A DNA stretch of 64,000 nucleotides from Roseiarcus sp963787135 (GCA_963787135.1 CAWBBW010000026.1:1-64000); one strand, 5' to 3'. Positions 1 to 12,631 are shown, numbered from the stretch's first letter. Notes: generated by a model not told the origin, from the sequence alone. Made by a program: numbers and translations.

Positions 1-186
1 CATAGAAGCGGGCCTTCGCTGATGGCTAGGGGAACGCGGCAAATGCGACCGGAAGCGCCATTCCTGCTCGGCCCCGGTACGGTAGACTTGCGTCAACAGC
101 GGTCGCTCGTTCCCGCGACGTAGTGTACGGTCAAAACGACTGCCAGCGGTCATTCCTGTCTCCACAGACCCAGCCAGTTTTGCCCG

Positions 187-1479
187 CTAGGCCGATCGCT
201 TCAACCGTTCGACGCCGACGGCTTTCATCAGGAAGCGTTCGTATCCCGGTTCGCTCGATCCGTTCCGCACCTTTCGCAGGAAATACCTTTCAAATCCGAC
301 TTTTGCCATATGCACCCAGTAGCCTTGACCGGACCAGTTGACGTTGCGCGGCGGAATCTGCGGTATCGCAAGGAACGCCACCCCGTTGTCCCCAAAGTCC
401 GCAAGACAAACCGCATTCCATGATGGCACATGGGTTGGGGCCTTGCCCGCGATCAAATCCCGGATGTTGTGCGCGGTCGCGGTGACCATCAATTCGATCA
501 TGTAGCCCGTCTTCGGCATGCCGACGGCCAGCGGGGTCGCTTCATAAGGAGGGATCGCCACGCAGACGCCCACGGAGAAGACGTTCGGGTATGTGGGATT
601 GCGCTGAAGCTTGTCGGCCAGAACAAAGCCGCGCGGGTTGGTGAGACCTTCGATCCATTTGCCGTCTTCGCCCCTCAGGCAATCGACGCCTCGAAAGGCC
701 GGGATGAACATCGTGTATTTCGACGGCAGCTTGTAGGCCTTCTTCACGGAGCCGTCCTCATTGACTTCCGTCGCCTCGACGCTGTCAGCGGCGATACGGT
801 CGATCTTCGCGTTGGTGATCCACTTGATATCGCGGTCGCGCATGACGGATTCGAGCAGGCTCTTCGTATCGCCCACCCCGCCCAAGCCGAGGTGGCCGAT
901 ATAGGGCTCCGGCGTGAGGAAGGTCATCGGCACGCGGTCCCGGATCTTGCGCCGGCGCAGCTCGGTCACTGCCAGCATCGCGTATTCGTAGGCGGGTCCG
1001 TAGCAGGATGCGCCCTGAACCGCGCCGACGACCATCGGACCGGGGTCCCGGCAGAAGGCCTCCCACTTCTCGCTCGCCTGGGCCGCATGCCCGACGTCGC
1101 AGATCGAGTTGGTGTTGGCCTGCGGCCCGAGCCCCGCGATCTCGTCGAAGGCGAGCTTGGGCCCGGTTGCGATGACCAGATAGTCGTAATCGAGACGGCT
1201 GCCGTCGCCGAGATAAACAACGTTGTTGGCGGGATCGATTCGCTTCGCCCCGGAAGCGTTGAACCCGATTTTGAGTTTCGCGAATGTCCCGGGCAGATGG
1301 ACCCTCACCTGATCGGCGGTTCGCCAGTTGACCGCGACCCACGGATTCGAGGGAACGAACTGAAACCACTCGGAATCGGAGACGACTTGGACGTCCGACG
1401 TCTTTCCGAGCATCTCCTTGAGCTCAAAGGCCATCGGAACGCCGCCGATGCCTGCGCCAATCACTGCCACCTTAGCCAT
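187..1479 (-). CDS. sqr: Sulfide:quinone oxidoreductase
   Basis: FAD-dependent membrane-associated enzyme that oxidises sulfide to polysulfide/sulfane sulfur and passes electrons to quinone. The protein (430 aa) opens with a dinucleotide-binding motif (VIGAGIGG). It has three cysteines in the usual SQR settings: C127, C159 (in GASCYGPAYEY) and C358 (in SWNAVCLADFG), close to the C127/C159/C353 set I recall for the Rhodobacter enzyme. The Met at 1479 was chosen over an upstream in-frame Met because GGGAGAA lies just before it and the Rossmann motif starts immediately. It is the last gene of a leftward operon behind a persulfide-type repressor and two DUF2892 genes, so it is probably induced by sulfide or persulfide. 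A flavocytochrome c sulfide dehydrogenase flavoprotein is the alternative; the lack of a signal peptide argues against it. Confidence 0.9.
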   Translation of the reverse strand: MAKVAVIGAGIGGVPMAFELKEMLGKTSDVQVVSDSEWFQFVPSNPWVAVNWRTADQVRVHLPGTFAKLKIGFNASGAKRIDPANNVVYLGDGSRLDYDYLVIATGPKLAFDEIAGLGPQANTNSICDVGHAAQASEKWEAFCRDPGPMVVGAVQGASCYGPAYEYAMLAVTELRRRKIRDRVPMTFLTPEPYIGHLGLGGVGDTKSLLESVMRDRDIKWITNAKIDRIAADSVEATEVNEDGSVKKAYKLPSKYTMFIPAFRGVDCLRGEDGKWIEGLTNPRGFVLADKLQRNPTYPNVFSVGVCVAIPPYEATPLAVGMPKTGYMIELMVTATAHNIRDLIAGKAPTHVPSWNAVCLADFGDNGVAFLAIPQIPPRNVNWSGQGYWVHMAKVGFERYFLRKVRNGSSEPGYERFLMKAVGVERLKRSA

Positions 1480-1576
1480 CGCGTAGTTCTCCCATCGGTC
1501 GGCGCGCTTCGGCGCCTCTCTCATCTTTTGACTCTTGACAGCCTTGCCTTCGTTCTGCGCCAGGGAGCGCGTGGTC

Positions 1577-1780
1577 TTAATTTCGCGGGCAAGTCGAAAT
1601 TCCGGCGATGCTGTAGAGCGGGCATGAGCCGGCCATCGCCGTCAGAAGCGGTACGACGCCGATCCAACCGACGGCATTCCAGCCGGTATGCGGAAATCCG
1701 AGCGGAATCGCATAGGCGATCAAACCGAGTCCGAGAATGATCCGTAAGATGCGGTCGAGGCCGCCGACGTTCTTGCCCAT
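1577..1780 (-). CDS. DUF2892 (YgaP-like) inner-membrane protein
   Basis: Small 67-aa protein with two hydrophobic segments (about residues 13-28 and 38-50) and a Cys-containing tail (GSCPLYSIAGISTC). This matches the DUF2892 family, which forms the membrane part of the rhodanese YgaP and occurs widely beside sulfur-oxidation genes. It lies between sqr and a second DUF2892 gene, on the same strand. Its role in persulfide handling is inferred from context; the biochemical function is unknown. Confidence 0.85.
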   Translation of the reverse strand: MGKNVGGLDRILRIILGLGLIAYAIPLGFPHTGWNAVGWIGVVPLLTAMAGSCPLYSIAGISTCPRN

Positions 1781-1811
1781 GCGCTTTCCCTTCGAGTTAC
1801 GCGGGTCGACT

Positions 1812-2015
1812 TCACCTGAAGGCGTTGCCCGGCTTCACGCCTAACCGTTTGAAGACCATCGCCGCCGGGCAAAAGCCCGTGAACGAGGCCTGAATCAGGT
1901 TCAGTCCCGCGAAAGCCGTCAGAAGCAGCCATAGCGGGCTCTGTGTTTGGGCAAGCGCCAGGCTCACCAGAACGACGAGGCCGGCAAAAGCCATCACGGC
2001 TCTGTCAATGGTCAC
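1812..2015 (-). CDS. DUF2892 membrane protein (second copy)
   Basis: 67-aa protein of the same family as its neighbour, with two hydrophobic stretches and the family signature around FTGFCPAAMVFKRLG. The start is taken as the GTG at 2015: GAGGAGAG lies upstream of it, and the GTG overlaps the stop of the upstream ArsR gene (GTGA, 2012-2015), which suggests translational coupling. An open frame continues upstream to 2264, but that part only shadows the ArsR gene. The two DUF2892 copies differ clearly in sequence, so this is an old duplication or two lineages. Confidence 0.85.
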   Translation of the reverse strand: MTIDRAVMAFAGLVVLVSLALAQTQSPLWLLLTAFAGLNLIQASFTGFCPAAMVFKRLGVKPGNAFR

Positions 2016-2350
2016 GACGCGCTCTCCTCGACTTTGGGTTGATTGGCGGTCTCGGCGGGCGAGCAAAAAAGCTCGTAGAGGGTTCCGATCACCCTCTTGG
2101 CCGGCTCGCTCGCGATCGAATAGTGGATCGTCTGCGACTCCCGGCGCGTGGTGACCAGTTCGTCCGCGCGCAACCGGGCCAGATGCTGCGAAATCGCCGA
2201 CATGCTGAGCCCGACAGCCTGTTGCAAAGCCGTCACCGTTCGCTCGCCCTTCAACAATTCGCAAAGGATCATCAGGCGCGGCTGGCTTGCCATCGCCTTG
2301 AGCAGCTTTTCCGCCGCGCCGGCCCTTATTTGCAGCTCATCTAAATTCAT
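2012..2350 (-). CDS. bigR: ArsR-family repressor, BigR/SqrR-type persulfide sensor
   Basis: 112-aa winged-helix regulator. The recognition helix region is VTALQQAVGLSMSAISQHLA. Cysteines sit at residues 30 (LMILCELLKG) and 96 (YELFCSPAE). Their 66-residue spacing equals that of the redox pair in SqrR (C41/C107) and BigR (C42/C108), which form a disulfide or tetrasulfide with persulfides and release DNA. The start at 2350 follows the family N-terminus; longer frames upstream only shadow the divergent gene. There is no clear ribosome-binding site, and the predicted -10 box is only 7 bp away, so the mRNA may be leaderless. It heads the operon with two DUF2892 genes and sqr. The gene symbol rests on the cysteine pattern and context. 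Confidence 0.85.
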   Translation of the reverse strand: MNLDELQIRAGAAEKLLKAMASQPRLMILCELLKGERTVTALQQAVGLSMSAISQHLARLRADELVTTRRESQTIHYSIASEPAKRVIGTLYELFCSPAETANQPKVEESAS

Positions 2351-2352
2351 AC

Positions 2353-2386
2353 TTGCTAATTTAGCTATGTCTAATATATAAGTCAA
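2353..2386. promoter_or_regulatory. Overlapping divergent promoters with a BigR-type operator
   Basis: Leftward promoter: TTGACT (complement of 2381-2386), 17-bp spacer, TAAATT (complement of 2358-2363). Rightward promoter: TTGCTA (2353-2358) with TATATA or TATAAG about 16-18 bp downstream (2375-2382). The inverted repeat TTAG-N6-CTAA (2361-2374) sits in the middle of both. Bound repressor would therefore block the sulfide operon and the efflux operon together. Boxes are read by eye. Confidence 0.6.
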
Positions 2387-2407
2387 GCCTCTTTTGGAGC
2401 CCAGCCT

Positions 2408-3384
2408 ATGCGCCTTGCCGTCCCCCTGCTTCTTGCCATGCTCGGCGCCCGCGCTGCCTTCGCGGCCGACACTTTCGTCGTGCGCGCGATCGATGTCGCC
2501 GACCGGAAAGCGGTCGTCGCGACGGTCGAACCGGTTCATCAGCTTGTCGCCCGGGCACGGATTGGCGGCACCATCGCCTCCCTCGCGATCAAGGAAGGAG
2601 ATGTCGTCGCCGACGGCGCAGAGATTGCCGTCGTTGCTGATCAAAAGCTTGCTTTGCAGATGCAGGCGCTGGATTCACGAATCGCTTCCCAGCAGTCGCA
2701 GCGCGACCAGGCCAAGGCCGACTTCGACCGGGTGGCGGAACTGCAAAGACGCGGCGTCAGCACGCAGACCCAGCTCGATCAGGCCAGGACCAACCTCGAC
2801 GTCGCCGAACGCAACCTCGCTGCGATGCGCGCGGATCGCAGCGTGATCGCCCAACAGGCGAGCGAAGGGACTGTTTTGGCGCCCGGAGCCGGTCGGGCTT
2901 TGAACGTGCCGGTCTCGCTCGGCCAGGTCATTTTGCCGGGCGAGACGATCGCGACCCTGGCCGAAGACCAATTCATCCTTCGCCTTCAATTGCCCGAACG
3001 CCACGCCCAGTTCATGCGCGCCGGGGACACGGTGCTGATCGGCTCCCGGGGCATGCAGGCTCAGGAGACTGACACCATGCGCGAGGGAAAAGTTCGCCTG
3101 GTCTATCCTGAAATTCGTGGCGGACGGGTCATCGCCGACGTCGAGGCGCCCGGTGTTGGCGACTATTTCGTCGGCGAGCGCACGCGCGTCTACATCGATG
3201 CGGGAATGCGTCGGGCCCTCGTGGTTCCTTCGTCCTATGTGTACCGGCGGGCTGGGGTCAATTACGTCCGCCTCGCCGGCGGCGACGAGATCGTTGTTCA
3301 GCCGGGCGAGCCCCGGAACATCGGCGAGGTCAAAGGCGTCGAAATCCTGGCGGGCCTCAAGGACGGCGACACGTTGGCGGCGCC

Positions 3385-3388
<4 letters not shown>
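2408..3388 (+). CDS. RND efflux periplasmic adaptor (HlyD/MFP family)
   Basis: 326-aa membrane-fusion protein that would link the inner-membrane RND pump to an outer-membrane channel. It has an N-terminal signal peptide ending near residues 18-20, a biotinyl-lipoyl-like segment (GGTIASLAIKEGDVVADG), a coiled-coil hairpin at about 80-155 rich in Q, R and A, and a following beta-barrel region. A GGAG lies 8 nt before the ATG. The stop overlaps the start of the pump gene (ATGA). No outer-membrane factor gene is nearby. The divergent promoter shared with the persulfide repressor suggests sulfide- or persulfide-linked expression. Confidence 0.88.
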
Positions 3389-6639
<3,251 letters not shown>

Positions 6640-6640
6640 C

Positions 6641-7009
6641 ATGACTGCGAACGACTGGCCCGCGTTGGCCCAACATCTCGGCGGCGAACTCCGCCACCTG
6701 CGCGGCGGCGCAAGCGACGTGATGAAGGGCTTCTCCGCGATCGCGCAAGCCGCGCTCGCTCCGGGCGCGCTCGACGTCAAGACGAAAGAGCTGATCGCGC
6801 TCGCGATTTCGGTCGCGACGCGCTGCGACGATTGCATTGCCTTCCACGCCAAGGCCGCGGTCGACCGCGGCGCCACGCGCGAGGAGGTGCTGGAGACGCT
6901 GGGCATGGCGATCTACATGGGCGCCGGCCCGTCGGCGATGTATGCGAGCCATGCGCTCGGCGCCTTCAACCAGTTCGCCGAGGCGAAAACCAGGAACGCG
7001 AATACGTGA
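6641..7009 (+). CDS. Carboxymuconolactone decarboxylase (AhpD-like) protein
   Basis: 122-aa all-helical protein of the CMD/AhpD family. The redox motif CxxC followed three residues later by His (RCDDCIAFH) is the AhpD-type active site, so a peroxidase or disulfide-reductase role is more likely than decarboxylation. The ATG lies 1 nt after the pump stop, and its AAAGGAG ribosome-binding site lies inside the pump's last codons. It is therefore the third gene of the efflux operon. A thiol-redox function fits the persulfide context. Confidence 0.85.
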   Translation: MTANDWPALAQHLGGELRHLRGGASDVMKGFSAIAQAALAPGALDVKTKELIALAISVATRCDDCIAFHAKAAVDRGATREEVLETLGMAIYMGAGPSAMYASHALGAFNQFAEAKTRNANT

Positions 7010-7301
7010 AAGGAGGTTACAGGGAAGGTCTGCTCCGGGCGGAGACCGCGCCTAAAGACAAGGCCCGCTTCACCACCCACTTGCGCCGTTTCGCGGTCGC
7101 GATCTGCAACAGCAGCTTTACGTCGAATCCAGTCCCTCGGCGCGGGAACCAGACGTCAGAATTTGACCACTAGAGACCCGATCAAATGCCTGACGCCGGC
7201 TTTTGGCTTGGGCCGAGAGCTTATTGCCGCCGAAGTATGATTGCGACATATTGCACCGCCGCCGTCGGGTCGGGAACCAAGAATATTACGGGAGGATGAG
7301 C

Positions 7302-8771
7302 GTGAACGCTCCGCAACCAAAATTCATGATCGAGTCCGTCTGGCGCGGCCGTGTGTTCGGCTCGGATTGGCAGAGCGCCGCGGGCGGATCGATCGACGTC
7401 CTCGAGCCGGCGACCGGAGCGACGCTGACGCGTGTCGGCAACGCCGTCGCCGAAGACGTCCGGCGGGCCGCCGCCGAGGCGCGCGCCGCACAGCCCGGCT
7501 GGGCCGCGACGCCTTACGAGAAGCGCGCCTCCGTGCTGCGAAACGCCGCCCGCGCGCTCGAAGATCACCAGGAAGAGCTGATCCCCTGGATTGCGCGGGA
7601 GACTGGCGGCATTCCGGCCAAGGCCGGCTTCGAAATTCATATGGTGACGGAAATTCTCTATCGCTCCGCCGCGATGTGCACCGAGCCGCAAGGCCTCGTG
7701 CTGCCGTCCGACCCGGGCCGCATTAGTCTCGCGCGGCGCTTGCCGCGCGGCGTGGTCGGCGTCATCTCGCCGTTCAACTTTCCACTGATCCTTTCGAGTC
7801 GCGCCGTGGCGCCCGCGCTTGCGACAGGCAACGCCGTCGTGCTGAAGCCAGATCCGCGCACCGCGCTGACCGGAGGCTTCATCATCGCCCGCATCTTCGA
7901 GGAGGCCGGTCTTCCAAAGGGCGTGTTGCATGTCCTGCCGGGCGGCGTCGAGGCCGGCGAGGCGATCTGCACCGATCCCGATATCGCGATGGTGGCGTTC
8001 ACCGGTTCAAGCGCGGTCGGGCGACGGATCGGCGAACTCGCAGGCAAGCATTTGAAGAAGGTGCAGCTCGAGCTCGGAGGCAAGAACGCCGTGATCGTGT
8101 TCGAGGACGCCGAACTCGACGCCGCGGCCTCGGCGATCGCCTTTGGCGCCTGGTTCCACCAGGGCCAGATCTGCATGACGACCGGCCGCGTGCTGGCGCG
8201 GGACAAGATCGTCGACTCGCTGACCAAGAAGCTGGTGGACAAGGCGCAGCACCTGCCGGTCGGCGATCCCATGAGCCAGGTGGCGCTTGGCCCTGTCATC
8301 AACCGGGCGCAGGTCGAACGGATTCACGCGATCGTCAAGGACACGGTCGCGGCCGGCGCAACGCTTGCGGCTGGCGGCACATTCGACGGAACCTTCTATC
8401 GGCCGACGGTGCTGACCGGCGTGAAGCCGGGCATGCGCGCCTTTGACGAGGAAGTGTTCGGGCCGGTGGCGTCGATAACGTCCTTTTCGACCGAGGACGA
8501 GGCGGTCGCGCTCGCCAACAAGAGCGAATATGGACTGTCGGCCGGCGTGTTCTCCGCCGATGTCGGGCGGGCGATCGCGGTCGGCAATCGGCTCAACACC
8601 GGGCTCCTGCACATCAACGACCAGACCGTCGCCGACGAGCCCCACGTTCCGTTCGGCGGCGTCGGCGCATCTGGCAACGGCTCACGGATCGGCGGTCCCG
8701 CCAACTGGGAGGAGTTCACGCAGTGGCAGTGGATGACGATCAAGGATAAGCCGGGCGGCTATCCGTTCTGA
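7302..8771 (+). CDS. Aryl-aldehyde (benzaldehyde-type) dehydrogenase
   Basis: NAD(P)-dependent aldehyde dehydrogenase of about 490 aa. Visible are the substrate/cofactor motif FNFPLILSSR, the general-base Glu in LELGGKNAVIV, and the nucleophilic Cys in HQGQICMTTGR. The C-terminus (HINDQTVADEPHVPFGG) is like benzaldehyde/vanillin dehydrogenases. The GTG at 7302 is preferred because GGAGG at 7291-7295 is 6 nt away; the in-frame ATG at 7296 abuts that GGAGG directly. It stands alone, with 290 nt upstream that hold no gene I can support. Confidence 0.88.
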   Translation: MNAPQPKFMIESVWRGRVFGSDWQSAAGGSIDVLEPATGATLTRVGNAVAEDVRRAAAEARAAQPGWAATPYEKRASVLRNAARALEDHQEELIPWIARETGGIPAKAGFEIHMVTEILYRSAAMCTEPQGLVLPSDPGRISLARRLPRGVVGVISPFNFPLILSSRAVAPALATGNAVVLKPDPRTALTGGFIIARIFEEAGLPKGVLHVLPGGVEAGEAICTDPDIAMVAFTGSSAVGRRIGELAGKHLKKVQLELGGKNAVIVFEDAELDAAASAIAFGAWFHQGQICMTTGRVLARDKIVDSLTKKLVDKAQHLPVGDPMSQVALGPVINRAQVERIHAIVKDTVAAGATLAAGGTFDGTFYRPTVLTGVKPGMRAFDEEVFGPVASITSFSTEDEAVALANKSEYGLSAGVFSADVGRAIAVGNRLNTGLLHINDQTVADEPHVPFGGVGASGNGSRIGGPANWEEFTQWQWMTIKDKPGGYPF

Positions 8772-8883
8772 TCGATCAGGGGATAAGACGCCCCGCTCTT
8801 GCCAACGCCGGAAGATGACGCGAACGTATGGTTAAGGGGGCATAGCCTGGGAGGGAATTGATCTCGGGCCGGGACAGCGTCCC

Positions 8884-10350
8884 TTAATCCGGCGCCTTTC
8901 CGAGCGGTATGCCGTTGACCTTGATCGACCGGTCCTGGCCGAGTTCCACGACCCAGGTGAGGCTGCCGTCGCCTTCGGTCTTCGCCAGTCCCTTGGCCAT
9001 AGCGAGTGCGGGAAGCGCTTTTTCCTGGACGTCAGGTGCGAGCCCCTTGATCGCGACCATCGCCTTTTCAAAGCCGCGCATGTGGATTGTCAATGCGCCC
9101 GAGATTTTGCCTAGCGCATAGCCCATTTGCCCGGCGAAATCCGCGTCGATCGCCGGCGCGACAATATGTGAGGGAGCGATTTCGATCCGTAACGGGCCGG
9201 CGCCGAGGAAGGCGGCAGACACTTTCGCCGAGTCCTCGTTGGAGATGGGCGGCCCGTCGCCTTTCAGGCTCATGACGGCGATCGCCTCGTTCGCCGCAGC
9301 CGTTATGTCGATTCCCTTGAGCGTGGCCGCCACATCGATTTTCGACGGGATCAGATCGGCCGCGCCGGGCGGCGCGAGCCCCACCGGCAAGCTCAGGCCA
9401 TCGGCCGCGACGCGGACGTTGAACGAACTCTGAGGACCTAAACTGGCCGCGCCGAGTTCATACTGGATGTCGCCGAGGGCGACCGCCCCGATCGCCGAGG
9501 TCACGACGGTCTTTCGCATCTCGATGCCTTCGACGACTTTGAGCCCCGGGGCCGATATCTCCTTCAGAAGGCCCTTGAGTTCCTCCTCGTGCTCTGCGAG
9601 GTCGGCGCGCTCCGGGTGCGCGGCGACAAGGGACCACAGATCGAAAGCCTTACGCGACTTGAACCCTTCGATCCCGAGGCTGACCAGCGCGGTTTCTGTG
9701 CGACCGGTGACGTTGACCGGAGCATTGTTCTCATCGAAACCCTTCGCGCTGATCCCGATATCGGCGATCTCCTCTTTCGCAATTGCGGAGACCGCGCCGC
9801 CGTCGCTCACGGCGGTGGCGGCGTTCGCGCTGACCGCGCCGAAATCGACGGTTTCCTCAAGCTTCGGCGTCGAAAGTTTGAGAAGTCCCTTCGCTGCGCT
9901 CGCGGAGCCGTTGAGGAAAAAGGCGATGGCCGGATCGATCAACGCAGACTGGTGGTAATCGTCGATCTCGAGCTCGCCGCTCGACTCGCGCGTCCGAAAA
10001 CCGATCTTGGGCAAAGAATCCAATCGGACGCGCCATTTCCCGTCGTCCTGCTCAACCAGTTTGTAGGCGATGGTCGCCGGGTCATAGGACGAGCCGGTCG
10101 CTTTGATCAGATTGTTGACGGCGCTCAGGTCGAAGGTGACGAGATAGTCCGCGCCTTCCGGCGTAACCGCAATCAATGAAGGCGCGCCAGCCGCAGCGGC
10201 CGGCAGAATCCCGGCGAAGAAGGACTTGAGCTGCTGCGCGCCTTCGGGCGTCGCGGGCTTGTCGCCGGCGAGCGCAGGGACGGCGCCGAGGACAATCGCC
10301 GCCGCCAGCGAAAGGCGCACAATTCGGCGGCGGGACAGACTCGCGGGCAT
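8884..10350 (-). CDS. Exported protein of unknown function
   Basis: 488-aa protein with a clear signal peptide (positively charged RRRIVRLSL, then a hydrophobic stretch ending at ALAGD near residue 29). The body is a long series of short beta-like segments without cysteines or catalytic motifs I recognise. A C-terminal segment (RSIKVNGIPLGKAPD) resembles the end of DUF2125/YdgA-like periplasmic proteins, but I cannot assign a family. It lies downstream of rpoH on the same strand, with 118 nt between them, so it may be transcribed separately. Confidence 0.75.
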   Translation of the reverse strand: MPASLSRRRIVRLSLAAAIVLGAVPALAGDKPATPEGAQQLKSFFAGILPAAAAGAPSLIAVTPEGADYLVTFDLSAVNNLIKATGSSYDPATIAYKLVEQDDGKWRVRLDSLPKIGFRTRESSGELEIDDYHQSALIDPAIAFFLNGSASAAKGLLKLSTPKLEETVDFGAVSANAATAVSDGGAVSAIAKEEIADIGISAKGFDENNAPVNVTGRTETALVSLGIEGFKSRKAFDLWSLVAAHPERADLAEHEEELKGLLKEISAPGLKVVEGIEMRKTVVTSAIGAVALGDIQYELGAASLGPQSSFNVRVAADGLSLPVGLAPPGAADLIPSKIDVAATLKGIDITAAANEAIAVMSLKGDGPPISNEDSAKVSAAFLGAGPLRIEIAPSHIVAPAIDADFAGQMGYALGKISGALTIHMRGFEKAMVAIKGLAPDVQEKALPALAMAKGLAKTEGDGSLTWVVELGQDRSIKVNGIPLGKAPD

Positions 10351-10468
10351 GGTCGGACCTTTTCAAGATTGATAGAAAGAACCGGCCGAGCCTATCCCAG
10401 TTTCGGTTACCGCGCTTGAGGCGCGCCCCGATTTTGGCAGTCGGGCTTTCGGCTTGGTTCCCGAGGCG

Positions 10469-11374
10469 TTACCGCGCGGGCAGCGCCGCCGGCGCCGCAC
10501 GTTTCGGCAGCTGGGCCTTGGCTACGCCCGCTTTGACCGCCTCCTGCACTTTCTCGAACGCCCGCACTTCGATCTGCCGCACCCGTTCGCGCGACACCCC
10601 GAACTCCGTGGACAGCTCTTCCAGCGTGATCGGCTCCTCGGCGAGCCGCCGCGCCTCGAAAATGCGGCGCTCGCGCGGGTTCAGCACCGAAAGCGCCGCC
10701 CTCAGCGCGTCGAGGCGGGCGCCCAACTCTTCGCGGTCGGCGAGCAGCAATTCCTGATCGGGGCTATCGTCGACGAGCCAGTCCTGCCACTCCCCCTCGC
10801 CCTCCTCGCGCAAGGGCGCGTTGAGCGAAGCATCGCCGCCGAGCCGGCGGTTCATGTCGATCACGTCCTGCTTGGCCACGCCAAGGCGCTTGGAGATCGT
10901 CTCGACCTGATCGTCGCGCAGATCTCCCTCGTCGAGCGCGGAGATGCGGCTCTTCGCCTTGCGCAGGTTGAAGAAGAGCTTTTTCTGGCTCGCGGTGGTG
11001 CCCATCTTCACCAGCGACCACGACCGCAGGATGTATTCCTGGATCGAGGCCCGGATCCACCACATGGCGTAGGTCGCAAGCTTGAACCCCTTGTCCGGCT
11101 CGAAGCGCTTGACCGCCTGCATCAACCCGACATTGCCTTCGGAAATCACCTCGCCGATCGGAAGGCCGTAGCCGCGATAGCCCATAGCGATCTTGGCGAC
11201 GAGCCGAAGATGGGAGGTGACGAGTTTGTGCGCCGCCTCGCGGTCGTTGTGTTCGCGCCAGCGCTTGGCCAGCATGTATTCCTCTTGCGGCTCCAGCATC
11301 GGGAACCGCTTGATCTCTTGCAGGTAGCGGGCAAGACCCGACTCGCCCGAAATGATCGGAAGAGATGCGGCCAT
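10469..11374 (-). CDS. rpoH: RNA polymerase sigma-32 factor
   Basis: 301-aa heat-shock sigma factor. Region 2 (VISEGNVGLMQAVKRFEPDK, then LATYAMWWIRASIQEYIL) and region 4.2 (LEELSTEFGVSRERVRQIEV) are intact. The RpoH box (QKKLFFNLRK) is present, which separates it from RpoD and RpoS. The start at 11374 has GGAGAA just upstream; the upstream in-frame Met at 11497 lacks conserved sequence. The rluD-rpoH order is common in Hyphomicrobiales. hslVU, a classical target, lies about 18 kb away with a matching promoter. Confidence 0.96.
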   Translation of the reverse strand: MAASLPIISGESGLARYLQEIKRFPMLEPQEEYMLAKRWREHNDREAAHKLVTSHLRLVAKIAMGYRGYGLPIGEVISEGNVGLMQAVKRFEPDKGFKLATYAMWWIRASIQEYILRSWSLVKMGTTASQKKLFFNLRKAKSRISALDEGDLRDDQVETISKRLGVAKQDVIDMNRRLGGDASLNAPLREEGEGEWQDWLVDDSPDQELLLADREELGARLDALRAALSVLNPRERRIFEARRLAEEPITLEELSTEFGVSRERVRQIEVRAFEKVQEAVKAGVAKAQLPKRAAPAALPAR

Positions 11375-11542
11375 CAGATTCTCCACTCGGAGCCCGGTTT
11401 TAAGCCGTCTCCGTCGGCGCGACGGCCGCATTTGACAATAATGCTCCAGAAAAGCGTGGCCGAAAAAGGGCCGGTCGACCAAGCTAAAACGTAGCAAGGC
11501 CCGTCCTGGTTCAGTCGAAACTTCGCGCGGGCCGGCTCTTTG

Positions 11543-12631
11543 TTACGCGGAGGAGCGTAGCGCATTGACCAAGTTCGCAAAATCTTGCGGGGGCGCGCGC
11601 TCGAAACGGAGCCTCTCGGCAGTGATCGGATGTTCGAACCCCAAGACCGCAGCGTGTAACGCCTGTCGACCAAGCGTCGTCAAAGCGTGTCTTGCGTCCT
11701 CGGTCAACTGCGCCGCCTTGGTCTTGAATCCCCCGCCGTAGACCGAATCGCCCAGGAGCGGATGGCCGGTCGAGGCCATGTGGACCCGGATCTGATGGGT
11801 GCGTCCGGTTTCGAGCCGGCAGGCGACGAGGCTCGCCCGGCCGAACGCCTCCACAAGGCGCCAATGGGTGACTGCCTGGCGGCCACGCTCCCCCGACGCG
11901 GTCGCCATCCTTTCGCGATGCCGCGGATGCCGCGCGATCGCTGCGTCTACTTTGCCCTCCGCCCCGTCGAAGGCGCCCCAGACGAGCGCCAGATATTCGC
12001 GCTCGAGCGATCCGCTGCGGCCATGATCGGCGAAAAGGTCGGCAAGGCCCCGATGCGCGGCGTCGGTCTTGGCCACGACCAGAAGGCCGGACGTGTCCAT
12101 GTCGAGCCGGTGGACGATGCCCGGACGCCGGACCCCCCCGACGCCGGAGAGGCTCGCGCCGCAATGGCGGATTAGCGCATTGACCAAAGTGCCGTCGGCG
12201 TGACCCGGGGCCGGATGGACGACGAGCCCGGCCGGCTTGTCGATCACGATCAGATGCTCGTCTTCGTAGATGACATCAAGCGGCAGGTCCTCGCCGAGGA
12301 GCGGCGATTCCTCCGCCTCAGGCGCTTCGAAGGCAATCGTTGCGCCTTCGGCGAGCCGCATCGACGGATCGCGCGCCACCGCGCCGTCGACCCGAATCTC
12401 GCCGGCCTCGATCAGCGCCTTGAGGCGGGTGCGCGACAGCGCGACCCGCCGCTCCGCCGCCGCGTGCCCGAGGAAGCGGTCGAGCCGCTCTCCCGCGCCC
12501 GCAGCGTCAACGTCGAAGACCTGGGCTCCGGCAGCCGCCGTCAAAGGCGGCCGGCGGGAGGTTTCAGGCTCGCCGACGCTCTCGGGTTCGTTCGCTTCGC
12601 TCCCGGCGCGGCGCCTGGCCTTGGCGTTCAT
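11543..12631 (-). CDS. rluD: 23S rRNA pseudouridine synthase, RluD family
   Basis: 362-aa RluA/RluD-family enzyme that isomerises uridines in helix 69 of 23S rRNA. It has an N-terminal S4 RNA-binding domain (about residues 50-110, RLDRFLGHAAAERRVALSR). The catalytic motif HRLDMDTSGLLVVAK carries the active-site Asp, and RTHQIRVH is the third family motif. The ATG at 12631 overlaps the stop of the upstream methyltransferase gene (ATGA, 12628-12631). An Arg-rich N-terminal extension of about 35 residues has no known role. Confidence 0.93.
   Translation of the reverse strand: MNAKARRRAGSEANEPESVGEPETSRRPPLTAAAGAQVFDVDAAGAGERLDRFLGHAAAERRVALSRTRLKALIEAGEIRVDGAVARDPSMRLAEGATIAFEAPEAEESPLLGEDLPLDVIYEDEHLIVIDKPAGLVVHPAPGHADGTLVNALIRHCGASLSGVGGVRRPGIVHRLDMDTSGLLVVAKTDAAHRGLADLFADHGRSGSLEREYLALVWGAFDGAEGKVDAAIARHPRHRERMATASGERGRQAVTHWRLVEAFGRASLVACRLETGRTHQIRVHMASTGHPLLGDSVYGGGFKTKAAQLTEDARHALTTLGRQALHAAVLGFEHPITAERLRFERAPPQDFANLVNALRSSA

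Noticed and set aside
123..341. 72-aa frame at the left edge
   Set aside because: Overlaps the 3' end of sqr on the other strand and has no coding signature; bases 1-186 show no supported gene.
430..1740. 436-aa open frame opposite sqr
   Set aside because: It is the antisense shadow of a well-supported SQR and DUF2892 gene, with Arg/Asp/His-rich composition and no family motif.
11625..11645. tRNA T-loop-like GTTCGAACCCC
   Set aside because: It lies inside rluD in frame, with no acceptor stem around it.
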